Positions 1-5,604 of a stretch of DNA of 5,604 nt are shown in pieces. How positions within the stretch are numbered: position 1 is the stretch's first letter; every line of letters starts with the position of its first letter. The notes beneath the pieces were generated by a model. The model did not search any database, was not told the origin of the DNA, and saw only the letters and a program-made list of their open reading frames with translations. A program made the translations under genes and the position numbers. The stretch is from Synergistaceae bacterium. Lineage in GTDB: Bacteria > Synergistota > Synergistia > Synergistales > Aminobacteriaceae. The stretch is from contig JAFRSL010000240.1 of assembly GCA_017427625.1 (NCBI GenBank), positions 1 to 5,604 on the forward strand. Reading direction: 5' to 3'.

Positions 1-443
1 ACTTCTGCTTTCCATCGCTGGCGTTCGCAGAAACGTGTGTACATTCGGAACAAGTCAGCCGCAAAAAGTGTAGCCTCATCTCCCCCTGTACCTGCGCGGA
101 TTTCAACGATAACGCTCTTGTCGTCGTTGGGATCTTGCGGTAACAGTAAGAGTGTCAAATCGTGCGTGAAACTCTCAATTTTTGGCTCAAGCTCCGAGAT
201 TTCCTCGCGTGCAAGTGCTTCAAGTTCAGAGTCGCCCGATTTCATTAGATCCTTTGCCTCAGCGATTGACTTCTTCGCGTTCGTGTACTCCTGATATTTT
301 TCGACAACCGGCTCAAGCTGTGCGCGCTTCTTCCCTAGTATCTGCAGCTCTTTTGGGTCTGATGCGATTTTTGGGTCAGCAAGTTTCTTCCCGACCTCCT
401 CATATTCCTGTTCGATTGCCTGTAACTTTGGCTCAATGTTCAT
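1..443 (-). CDS. prfA: Peptide chain release factor 1 (RF1), N-terminal part, cut by window edge
   Basis: RF1 recognises UAA and UAG in the ribosomal A site and triggers release of the finished peptide. The window holds the first 147 codons of a protein usually about 355 to 360 residues long. The stop-codon recognition motif and the GGQ catalytic loop would lie beyond the left edge. Residues 1 to about 100 form the charged, helical N-terminal domain. Residues 111-124 read [14 protein letters not shown], the start of the RF core, continuing as [13 protein letters not shown]. The [10 protein letters not shown] wording is that of RF1; RF2 has a different form (of the type EIHPGAGGTES). The ATG start is preceded by GGAGG with a 9-base spacer, located inside the end of yqhQ. 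The start overlaps the yqhQ stop as ATGA, so translational coupling is likely. In related genomes prmC, the methylase that modifies the GGQ glutamine, often follows; that part is not visible here. Confidence 0.97.
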   Translation of the reverse strand, partial: MNIEPKLQAIEQEYEEVGKKLADPKIASDPKELQILGKKRAQLEPVVEKYQEYTNAKKSIAEAKDLMKSGDSELEALAREEISELEPKIESFTHDLTLLLLPQDPNDDKSVIVEIRAGTGGDEATLFAADLFRMYTRFCERQRWKAE

Positions 444-1366
444 GATAATATTCCTCCTTCCATTGCGGTGTTAAGCGAGACTAATGCGACTTCAGCCTGA
501 TTTATGTCAGGTTCACGTGTTGTAAGGTACTGTAACGTGAGGAACGGCGCGATTATGCAGAGGCCGAACTTTCCTGAGTTCGAGGCGAGTTTGATTATCT
601 CGTAAGATATTCCGACGACGACGGGTATCAGTATGATTCTTGCAAGCACCTGAAGCGCGAAACTCTCTCCGGCTATCAGCGTCTTAACGGGCGAGAAGAT
701 TATTATGCTCACGATTACGGCAATCAGGAGGAACGATGTCCCGCAGCGTGGGTGAATGCGCGAACACGTCATGATGTTCTCAGGTGTCATTTCAAGGCCA
801 TGCTCAAAAGCGTTGATTGTCTTGTGTTCAGCACCGTGATACCTGAAGATCTCCCGAATGTCCTTCCAAAGCCCAATGACCGCTACATAGCCCACGAAAA
901 TCACCGCCCTCAATACCCCCTCAGTGATGTTGACGTAAAGAGGAGTAGTTGCGAAGTATCCGGCAAGCCACAGGGGGAGCGCGATGAAAAGTCCGCCGAC
1001 TGCAAAAATCGCAAGAGCCACTGCCGATATTATGTCCCATGCTGTCATCTTTTCCTGCTCTTCTTCAAGGGCAACCTCGGCTGACTTCGACAACGCTTTG
1101 AATCCCGTAGCCATCATCTCGCACATCACGACAACGCCGCGAATTAACGGGAGCTTGTAGGGCATTCGCTTAATACGCGAGGAGTTCGGCCATGTCTCAG
1201 TGAAAATGTCGCCTGAAGGTCTCCTTACCGCGAGGCCCCACAAAGTTTTTCCCTTCATCAAAACGCCCTCTATTACAGCTTGGCCGCCGACAGGTATCTT
1301 CCTCTCTGCATCGTCAGCAAAAAGATTCAGCACGAGTATCAACCACAAATATAATCTCTTAATCAA
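440..1366 (-). CDS. yqhQ: DUF1385 family membrane protein (YqhQ-like), function unknown
   Basis: This 308-residue protein has the hallmarks of the DUF1385/YqhQ family, whose biochemical role is not established. Visible family motifs are [13 protein letters not shown] at residues 27-39, YHGAEHK near 176-182, HPRCGTSF at 205-212, YEIIKLAS near 255-262 and a closing LTTREPD near 281-287. The conserved His, Glu and Cys residues suggest a metal or catalytic site, but that is inference. Hydrophobic segments lie at about 113-138, 151-167, 212-226 and 240-255, so it is an integral membrane protein. A short hydrophobic stretch at residues 5-16, before GGQ, could be a further membrane anchor. I chose the TTG at 1366 because GGAGG (1373-1377) lies 6 bases upstream. 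An in-frame ATG at 1414 has no ribosome-binding site and lies deeper inside thyX. The gene overlaps thyX by 8 bases and prfA by ATGA, implying coupled expression with RF1. Confidence 0.93.
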   Translation of the reverse strand: MIKRLYLWLILVLNLFADDAERKIPVGGQAVIEGVLMKGKTLWGLAVRRPSGDIFTETWPNSSRIKRMPYKLPLIRGVVVMCEMMATGFKALSKSAEVALEEEQEKMTAWDIISAVALAIFAVGGLFIALPLWLAGYFATTPLYVNITEGVLRAVIFVGYVAVIGLWKDIREIFRYHGAEHKTINAFEHGLEMTPENIMTCSRIHPRCGTSFLLIAVIVSIIIFSPVKTLIAGESFALQVLARIILIPVVVGISYEIIKLASNSGKFGLCIIAPFLTLQYLTTREPDINQAEVALVSLNTAMEGGILS

Positions 1367-2045
1367 GCAAATCCTCCATATCTCTGTACGGTTTTCCGCA
1401 AGTTCTAGCCTCATTGCAACGGCCGAATATGCACGATGGTCCGGCCTTCTCGAAAAGTACAGGGGCTTTCTGTCGGCATAATATTAGCATTTTCCGTGCG
1501 AGTTCGTGAATCTCCCATTGAGCGCGCCTGCAAAGTCTGAGGCTGAAGAAGTGGTGAAGCTCCCTCGCGTTCATCGTCATAACGAGCCGTGTCGAATGTC
1601 CATGCGGAAGGATAAATCTTGCGTCCTCTTTCGGTATTCCTGCCTCAACCATGAGCCTGTAAGCCTCCTGAGATTTCCGGACGGCTTCGTTGAAGACTGC
1701 TAATGCTTCGGGGTTTTCGCGGACTGTAGGGGGGATTATGACTGCTTCGGGGTCTGCTGACATTTTGACGTAACGCTGGCTTTGCTGGCTGAAACTTGCG
1801 ACTCTGTGCCTCACTAGCTGATGCGATGATACTCTGCTCAGTCCGTCAATTCCGAACGTGAATGAGACATGTTCAAACGTTGACATATGACCGCTCGCGA
1901 AAAGGTCAGCAATAAGGGCGCGGGATAAATTCTTCTCTTCGCCGTGCAACAATTCTTCCGCCGTAACATCTCGGTAACAAATTCTTGCGGCGGCGGCTAC
2001 TATAGCGTCTGGTTCTGGGGTGTGTGATAATAGTATAACGTTCAT
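1359..2045 (-). CDS. thyX: Flavin-dependent thymidylate synthase ThyX
   Basis: ThyX makes dTMP from dUMP using methylene-tetrahydrofolate, FAD and NADPH, and is unrelated to the classical ThyA. The 228-residue product carries the signature RHRX7S at residues 79-89 (RHRVASFSQQS), followed by QRY. Other family segments are the N-terminal AAAARICY (17-24), SGHMSTFEHVSFTF (51-64) and NARELHHFFSLRL near 159-171. The tail contains four cysteines (205, 210, 216 and a more internal one at 190), with AGPSCIFGRC and TCG as seen in some ThyX relatives. Length is normal for the family. The ATG at 2045 fits the expected N-terminus, since ThyX proteins of this type start close to the LLSHTPEP stretch. No Shine-Dalgarno sequence precedes it; instead the U-tract of a terminator ends 3 bases before the ATG. 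The gene's 3' end overlaps the yqhQ start by 8 bases and contains that gene's ribosome-binding site. Confidence 0.96.
   Translation of the reverse strand: MNVILLSHTPEPDAIVAAAARICYRDVTAEELLHGEEKNLSRALIADLFASGHMSTFEHVSFTFGIDGLSRVSSHQLVRHRVASFSQQSQRYVKMSADPEAVIIPPTVRENPEALAVFNEAVRKSQEAYRLMVEAGIPKEDARFILPHGHSTRLVMTMNARELHHFFSLRLCRRAQWEIHELARKMLILCRQKAPVLFEKAGPSCIFGRCNEARTCGKPYRDMEDLLD
1367..1378 (-). promoter_or_regulatory. Ribosome-binding site deciding the yqhQ TTG start
   Basis: On the minus strand TGGAGGAT sits inside the last codons of thyX, and its GGAGG ends 6 bases before a TTG (1366-1364) in the yqhQ frame. The alternative upstream ATG at 1414 has no purine-rich element in front. The TTG start makes an 8-base overlap with thyX, typical of coupled genes. 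Confidence 0.75.
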
Positions 2046-2048
2046 GAC

Positions 2049-2077
2049 AAAAAACGGGAGCGTCTCTCAGCCCCCGT
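2049..2077 (-). terminator. Rho-independent terminator between rpmE and thyX
   Basis: Read on the minus strand, an 8-base-pair stem ACGGGGGC / GCTCCCGT (one G-U pair) encloses an 8-base loop, TGAGAGAC. The stem's last T runs straight into the U-tract, giving six T in a row (2054-2049). The hairpin begins 16 bases after the rpmE stop codon, so it is the natural end of the rpsO-rpmE transcript. The plus strand has no T-run after the hairpin, so it works in one direction only. Because its U-tract ends 3 bases before the thyX ATG it may also act as an attenuator for thyX-yqhQ-prfA, which is inference. Confidence 0.87.
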
Positions 2078-2093
2078 AACAGTTTGCATATTC

Positions 2094-2321
2094 TTATACT
2101 TCTGTCTTCTGGCCGTAATTGATTCCCTTGTACTTCTTCTGGAACTTTTCGAGCCTTCCTGCTTCAGTGAGTATCCTGCCCTTCTTGCCGGAGTAGAACG
2201 GGTGGCAGACGGAGCAAACGCCTACACGGATTTCTTTCATGGTTGAGCGCGTCGTGAAGGTGTTCCCGCATGAGCATGTAACTTTGCACTCCTGATATTC
2301 TGGGTGAATGCCTTTCTTCAT
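2094..2321 (-). CDS. rpmE: 50S ribosomal protein L31, zinc-binding (type A)
   Basis: L31 is a small protein of the large ribosomal subunit that lies at the bridge to the small subunit. The 75-residue product is of normal length. It keeps the zinc-binding cysteines of the C+ type at C16, C18, C36 and C39 (CSC and CSVC), followed by HPFYSGKKG at 40-48, a family signature. An extra cysteine is at 12. In bacteria that also carry a zinc-free L31 paralogue the C+ form serves as a zinc reserve; no paralogue is in this window. The ATG is preceded by AGGAGG with a 9-base spacer. That site overlaps the rpsO stop codon TAG, and the genes are 13 bases apart, so the two form one operon. A terminator follows 16 bases after the stop. 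Confidence 0.97.
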   Translation of the reverse strand: MKKGIHPEYQECKVTCSCGNTFTTRSTMKEIRVGVCSVCHPFYSGKKGRILTEAGRLEKFQKKYKGINYGQKTEV

Positions 2322-2334
2322 GTTGATATTCCTC

Positions 2335-2601
2335 CTAGTGCCTGAGACCTAAGCGTTCAATTAGCGAACGGTAGCGGTTGAAGTCTTTGTTCATGAGGTA
2401 GCGGAGAAGCCTGCGCCTTGAACCGACCATCTTGAGGAGTCCGCGACGTGAATGGAAGTCTTTCTTGTGGACTTTGAGATGCTCGGTGAGTTCTCTGATG
2501 CGTTCGGTGAGGATTGCTACCTGAACTTCGGGTGAACCTGTGTCGTTGTCGTGAGTCTTGTACTCTGCGATTACTGACTGCTTCTTGTCTTTCTGGATCA
2601 A
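2335..2601 (-). CDS. rpsO: 30S ribosomal protein S15
   Basis: S15 binds the central domain of 16S rRNA early in small-subunit assembly. The 88-residue product covers the whole family length (89 is usual). GSPEVQ is at 22-27, and the residues known to contact the rRNA three-way junction, H41, D48 and S51, are all present ([14 protein letters not shown]). The basic stretch SRRRLLRYL lies at 61-69. The start is TTG, supported by AGGAGG 8 bases upstream and by the N-terminus MIQKDKK, which fits the family; no ATG is available in this frame at the right place. S15 represses its own translation in several phyla through leader RNA structures that differ between them. The leader here holds inverted repeats around the ribosome-binding site. 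The gene is first in the minus-strand cluster and is divergent from pfkA. Confidence 0.97.
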   Translation of the reverse strand: MIQKDKKQSVIAEYKTHDNDTGSPEVQVAILTERIRELTEHLKVHKKDFHSRRGLLKMVGSRRRLLRYLMNKDFNRYRSLIERLGLRH

Positions 2602-2683
2602 TGGAATAACCTCCTGTATTCATACTTCAAAGCCCGGGACAAAGCCAATCCAGTGAGCAATGTTCTGAGCCTCGAGTGTAAGC
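2602..2683 (-). promoter_or_regulatory. rpsO 5' leader with ribosome-binding site in a hairpin loop
   Basis: About 80 bases separate the predicted transcription start (near 2683) from the TTG start. The Shine-Dalgarno AGGAGG (2615-2610) lies in an 8-base loop, CAGGAGGT, closed by a 5-base-pair stem GAATA / TATTC (2621-2617 with 2608-2604). The upstream stem arm also belongs to the palindrome GTATGAATAC (2625-2616), so the two pairings exclude each other. Further upstream GGCTTTG occurs twice, 12 bases apart (2646-2640 and 2634-2628), around CCCGGG. An S15 autoregulatory element is plausible but not shown. Confidence 0.4.
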
Positions 2684-2700
2684 GGCAATATAATAGCACA
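2665..2700 (+). promoter_or_regulatory. Putative promoter of pfkA
   Basis: A consensus -10 box TATAAT lies at 2689-2694. The -35 region is poor: CTGAGC (2665-2670, 18-base spacer) keeps only the central TGA. The start is expected near 2701, giving a leader of about 53 bases before the GTG codon. No extended -10 is present on this strand. Confidence 0.55.
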
Positions 2701-2718
2701 TTTTCTTCTGCATGGTAT
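2684..2718 (-). promoter_or_regulatory. Putative promoter of the rpsO-rpmE operon
   Basis: On the minus strand TATTAT (2695-2690) is preceded by TGC, forming an extended -10 element (TGn plus -10). At a 17-base spacing the -35 position reads ATACCA (2718-2713), a weak match that the extended -10 could offset. The predicted start near 2683 gives a leader of about 80 bases. The -10 shares five bases with the pfkA -10 on the other strand. Confidence 0.55.
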
Positions 2719-2741
2719 CATTATGACAATCCCTAAGAAAA
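2701..2741 (+). repeat. Inverted repeat spanning the pfkA leader
   Basis: TTTTCTT (2701-2707) is perfectly complementary to AAGAAAA (2735-2741). The left arm falls at the predicted 5' end of the pfkA mRNA, and the right arm takes in the first two bases of the Shine-Dalgarno sequence AAGGAG (2740-2745). The helix would be A-U rich with a 27-base loop, so it is weak and may be chance. Confidence 0.3.
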
Positions 2742-2753
2742 GGAGACATTAAA

Positions 2754-3743
2754 GTGGACAAGAAAATCAAACGCATAGGAGTTCTTACATCGGGCGGAGA
2801 TGCTCCAGGAATGAACGCAGCAGTCCGAGCAGTGGCAAAATCAGCAATGCACTTCGGAATGGAGTGTATAGGAATCCGCAGGGGATGGCAGGGACTCATC
2901 AACAGCGATTTCATAATCCTCAACAACGAAGCCGTTACTCACATTCTCGGGCGCGGAGGCACGATACTCTACACCGCAAGAAGCGAGGAGTTCATGACCG
3001 AGAAGGGCCGCGAGAAAGCTGTCGGAACGTGCAAGATGCTCGGCCTTGACGGAGTGGTAGCAATCGGAGGAGACGGAACATTCAAGGGCGCACTTGAGCT
3101 TTCAAGACTCGGAGTGCCTGTGATGGGAATACCCGCGACAATCGACAACGACATCGGCTGCTCAAACTACACGATCGGCTTTGACTCGGCCTGCAACACA
3201 GCCATCGAGTGCATCGACAAACTCCGCGACACAATGCAGTCCCATGAACGCTGCTCAGTCGTTGAGGTCATGGGAAGACATGCAGGCTTCCTCGCGCTCT
3301 ACGTAGGAATCGCTGTCGGCGCAACGTGCGTGTTAATCCCAGAGCATGAGGTTGACTTCGAGGAGGATGTCGTGAAGAAAATCCAGAATGCCCGCCTCTC
3401 AGGTTCAACACATTTCACAGTTGTCGTCGCTGAAGGTGCAGGGAGCGCAATCGACATCGGCCACAAGATTCATGAGGCACTGGGACTTGATCCGCGTGTT
3501 ACGGTTCTCGGACACATTCAGAGGGGCGGCGCGCCTACGGGAAGAGACCGCGAGACTGCCACGAGAATGGGTTACTGGGCCGTGAGAGCGTTTGCCGAAG
3601 GAAGGTCAGGTAGCGTTATATGCACTCAGGAAGGAAGCATCAAGGAAATTCCCATTGAGGAAGCTCTGGCCATGAAGAAGAATCTTCCGATGATTCGCTA
3701 CGAGATTCTTGAAGCGATTTCAGCACCTGGCGTTTTCAAGTAA
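2754..3743 (+). CDS. pfkA: 6-phosphofructokinase, ATP-dependent type
   Basis: The enzyme phosphorylates fructose 6-phosphate to fructose 1,6-bisphosphate, the committed step of glycolysis. The 329-residue product has SGGDAPG at 13-19, GGDGT at 105-109, PATIDND at 127-133 with the catalytic aspartate D131, MGRHAG at 173-178 and HIQRGG at 254-259. The Gly after GGD (G108) marks the ATP-using type; pyrophosphate-using enzymes have Asp there and Lys at the position taken by A128. Substrate-contact residues expected from the E. coli enzyme are kept (R76, R166, R175, E227, R248, H254, R257). Several basic residues of the E. coli ADP/PEP effector site are not, so allosteric control probably differs. 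The start is GTG, with AAGGAG 8 bases upstream. The gene stands alone, divergent from rpsO and convergent with ileS. Length is slightly above the E. coli protein's 320. Confidence 0.95.
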   Translation: MDKKIKRIGVLTSGGDAPGMNAAVRAVAKSAMHFGMECIGIRRGWQGLINSDFIILNNEAVTHILGRGGTILYTARSEEFMTEKGREKAVGTCKMLGLDGVVAIGGDGTFKGALELSRLGVPVMGIPATIDNDIGCSNYTIGFDSACNTAIECIDKLRDTMQSHERCSVVEVMGRHAGFLALYVGIAVGATCVLIPEHEVDFEEDVVKKIQNARLSGSTHFTVVVAEGAGSAIDIGHKIHEALGLDPRVTVLGHIQRGGAPTGRDRETATRMGYWAVRAFAEGRSGSVICTQEGSIKEIPIEEALAMKKNLPMIRYEILEAISAPGVFK

Positions 3744-3747
3744 GCCG

Positions 3748-3787
3748 AAAAAATTTGCCTCCCCGCTCTTAACAGGGAGGCCGATTT
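3748..3787. terminator. Bidirectional terminator between pfkA and ileS
   Basis: A 7-base-pair stem GCCTCCC (3757-3763) / GGGAGGC (3775-3781) with an 11-base loop lies between the converging genes, starting 13 bases after the pfkA stop. On the minus strand it is followed by AAATTTTTT (3756-3748), a good U-tract for ileS. On the plus strand the following CGATTTCTATT is a weaker U-rich tail for pfkA. Confidence 0.85.
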
Positions 3788-5604
3788 CTATTCCTCATTC
3801 ATGACGTGAGCGCATCTCTTGCAGAGTCCGTTACTGTTCGGGTGTTCGTCGTATTTCCAGCATCGCGGGCATTTCTCACCTGGCGTAAATCCTCCGGCAA
3901 TATCCATTCCCGTGTCATCATCGTGGAACACATTAGGCAGCGTAAGTTCGTCAGCCCACTCGAACTTCGACACAATCACTATGTCAGCAAGCTCATCAGG
4001 GCTAAATACCTTCTCGATTTCCGCGAGGCTTTCTGAACGTTTCACCTGTACCGCAGCCTCAAGCGATGTCCCGATCGTCTTCGCAGCCCTCATAGTCTCA
4101 AGCATACGGCTGACTGCCCCCTTCAAAGTAACGGCCTCAGCCCATGTCGAATTGAGCGAGTCATTCAGGCGTGAAGCGTCCTGTTCCGGGAAGTCCGCGA
4201 GGAATACGCTCTCAGGCAATGACGGGTCAGTCTTCCTCATCTCCTGCCATATCTCCTCAGCCGTGAAACTCAAGAGCGGCGCAATCATTCTCGTAAGGCA
4301 CGAAAGTATCTCATACATGGCCGTCTGTGCGCTTCGACGGGTGAGTGAGTCCTTTGCCTCGACATAGAGCCTGTCCTTGCTGATGTCAAGGTAGAACGCC
4401 GAAAGCTCATTCACGCAGAACGAGTGTATCAATGACACCGGCACATGGAACTCGTACTCCTCCAATGCGTCCCTCACCCTAGCGATGATCCTGTGAAGCC
4501 TGTCGAGTATCCACTTGTCCATCGAAAGGAGCGACTCATACGGAAGAGCATTCTCCGGCTTGAAGTCGTGAAGGTTTCCGAGAAGGAAGCGCGCTGTGTT
4601 ACGGATTCGCCTGTAGGTCTCGGATAGAGTCTTGAGAATGTCCTTTGAAATACGCACATCGTTCCTGTAATCCGTTGACGCTACCCACAATCTCAGAATG
4701 TCAGCCCCGAATTCGTTGCAGATGTCGGCGGGTGCTATCGTGTTTCCGAGAGACTTCGACATCTTCCGTCCCTTTCCGTCAAGAGTGAAGCCGTGTGTCA
4801 GGACTTGGGCATATGGAGCGCGTCCCTTTATGGCTGTGGCTGTGAGTAATGACGACTGGAACCAGCCGCGATGCTGGTCGCTTCCCTCAAGGTACATGTC
4901 GCACGGCCATGTCAGCCCGAATTTCTCGTTGAGAACCGACATGTGTGAAACGCCGGAGTCGAACCATACATCAAGAATGTTGCTGTCCTTCTCGACGTTG
5001 TGAGAGCCGCATTTGTCGCAGCAAGCCTTTTCGCCGAACAATGACTCCAGACTCTCGCGCCACCATATCGAAGTCCCGTCGGGTGAAGTCTTGACTTTTT
5101 CCGCGAGCATTCGGATACGGTCGGGAGTGAGCGTGAAACTTCCGCAGTCCTTGCATCGAATCGCGGGAACAGGAATCCCCCAAACTCTCTGCCTTGAAAT
5201 GCACCAGTCGGAACGGGAGCTTACCATGTTATATATCCTGTCGCGTCCCCAGTCAGGAATCCATTTCACCTCGTTGTCGATGATCCTCAGTGCCTCGTCG
5301 CGGAACTGCTTGACGTTGATGAACCACTGATCCGTTGCGCGGAAGATTACGGGTCTCTTGCAACGCCAGCAATGAGGGTAGCTGTGCGAGATTTTCCCGA
5401 AGCCCAAGAGCCTGCCCTTCTCGCGGATAAGTTCGATTGCTTTCTTTCCGCCCTCATCGAGAGACATTCCGCCGACGATCGGCAGCTCCTTCTCGAATTT
5501 CCCCGCGTGGTCAACGGAGCTGTAGACCTTGAGGCCGTAGCGCACGCCCGTCTCGTAGTCTTCGACACCATGACCAGGTGATGTGTGGACGCAGCCTGAT
5601 CCCG
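3788..5604 (-). CDS. ileS: Isoleucyl-tRNA synthetase, C-terminal two thirds, cut by window edge
   Basis: IleRS attaches isoleucine to tRNA-Ile and edits mischarged valine. The reading frame is open to the right edge, so about 605 residues of a usual 920 to 940 are seen. The first visible residues, GSGCVHTSPGHGVEDYETG, are the end of the editing (CP1) domain, with its aspartate in the EDY context kept. In order follow DQWFINVKQF, SRQRVWGIPVPA, a CxxC pair zinc-like insert (CKDC and CDKC), DVWFDSGVSH, EGSDQHRGWF and the class I KMSKS loop (4751-4765). The tRNA-binding helical domain comes next. The C-terminus ends in a zinc finger, CPRC and CKRC (3812-3871), typical of the main bacterial IleRS. 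The HIGH motif and the start lie outside the window. A GTG at 5545 is internal, as conserved sequence continues upstream. Any T-box leader would also be outside. The stop TAG is followed by a good terminator. Confidence 0.98.
   Translation of the reverse strand, partial: GSGCVHTSPGHGVEDYETGVRYGLKVYSSVDHAGKFEKELPIVGGMSLDEGGKKAIELIREKGRLLGFGKISHSYPHCWRCKRPVIFRATDQWFINVKQFRDEALRIIDNEVKWIPDWGRDRIYNMVSSRSDWCISRQRVWGIPVPAIRCKDCGSFTLTPDRIRMLAEKVKTSPDGTSIWWRESLESLFGEKACCDKCGSHNVEKDSNILDVWFDSGVSHMSVLNEKFGLTWPCDMYLEGSDQHRGWFQSSLLTATAIKGRAPYAQVLTHGFTLDGKGRKMSKSLGNTIAPADICNEFGADILRLWVASTDYRNDVRISKDILKTLSETYRRIRNTARFLLGNLHDFKPENALPYESLLSMDKWILDRLHRIIARVRDALEEYEFHVPVSLIHSFCVNELSAFYLDISKDRLYVEAKDSLTRRSAQTAMYEILSCLTRMIAPLLSFTAEEIWQEMRKTDPSLPESVFLADFPEQDASRLNDSLNSTWAEAVTLKGAVSRMLETMRAAKTIGTSLEAAVQVKRSESLAEIEKVFSPDELADIVIVSKFEWADELTLPNVFHDDDTGMDIAGGFTPGEKCPRCWKYDEHPNSNGLCKRCAHVMNEE

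Noticed and set aside
1367..1414. ATG start at 1414 for yqhQ, adding 16 residues
   Set aside because: It has no Shine-Dalgarno sequence and would overlap thyX by more than 50 bases; the TTG at 1366 has GGAGG at 6 bases.
2081..2110. TATAAG near the end of rpmE as a -10 box for thyX
   Set aside because: No reasonable -35 element lies at 16 to 18 bases upstream, so it is not supported as a promoter, although an internal promoter cannot be excluded.
2357..2623. An 88-codon minus-strand frame with an ATG start overlapping rpsO
   Set aside because: It is the shifted frame of rpsO with a low-complexity Arg/Ser/His-rich product; the S15 frame from the TTG at 2601 matches the family along its whole length.
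2724..2729. Minus-strand TTGTCA as the -35 box of the rpsO promoter
   Set aside because: The spacer to the TATTAT box would be 28 bases, far beyond the workable range.
3819..4367. A 182-codon open frame on the plus strand opposite ileS
   Set aside because: It lies fully antisense to the conserved C-terminal part of IleRS, has no recognisable domain and is explained as a shadow of the codon pattern of ileS.
5543..5545. GTG at 5545 as the start of ileS
   Set aside because: The frame continues to the edge with the conserved GSGCVHTSPGHG segment of IleRS, so the GTG is an internal valine codon.

Overview
The window is a compact bacterial housekeeping region. There is no mobile element, CRISPR array, tRNA or rRNA gene in it, and no gene-free stretch longer than about 150 bases. 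Base composition is near half G+C and looks even throughout. Shine-Dalgarno sequences are strong (GGAGG type), and three of the five starts that can be judged in full are not ATG: pfkA GTG, rpsO TTG, yqhQ TTG. A gene order of rpsO, rpmE, thyX, yqhQ (DUF1385), prfA, together with the protein sequences, suggests an anaerobic diderm such as a member of Synergistota, or a relative of the Firmicutes. That assignment is an inference from memory of gene order and is not proven here.

Layout: (1) Positions 1-2601, all on the minus strand, hold a translation and nucleotide-synthesis cluster read from right to left. rpsO (ribosomal protein S15) is followed after 13 bases by rpmE (ribosomal protein L31, zinc-binding type). 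A rho-independent terminator comes next, then thyX (flavin-dependent thymidylate synthase), yqhQ (DUF1385 membrane protein of unknown function) and the first 40% or so of prfA (release factor 1), which runs off the left edge. thyX/yqhQ overlap by 8 bases and yqhQ/prfA by an ATGA, so these three are probably translationally coupled. (2) Positions 2602-2753 are a divergent control region with one symmetric TATAATA box that can be read as a -10 element in both directions. (3) Positions 2754-3743, plus strand, hold pfkA (6-phosphofructokinase), transcribed alone. (4) Positions 3744-3787 hold a hairpin that can terminate both convergent transcripts. (5) Positions 3788-5604, minus strand, hold the C-terminal two thirds of ileS (isoleucyl-tRNA synthetase), whose start lies beyond the right edge.

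Together the genes serve ribosome assembly (S15, L31), translation termination (RF1), tRNA charging (IleRS), dTMP supply (ThyX) and glycolytic commitment (PfkA). No undescribed defence, mobile or biosynthetic system is visible. The points worth a second look are regulatory: the symmetric divergent promoter, the terminator lying almost against the thyX start codon, the rpsO leader with its ribosome-binding site in a hairpin loop, and a PfkA whose allosteric site looks remodelled.
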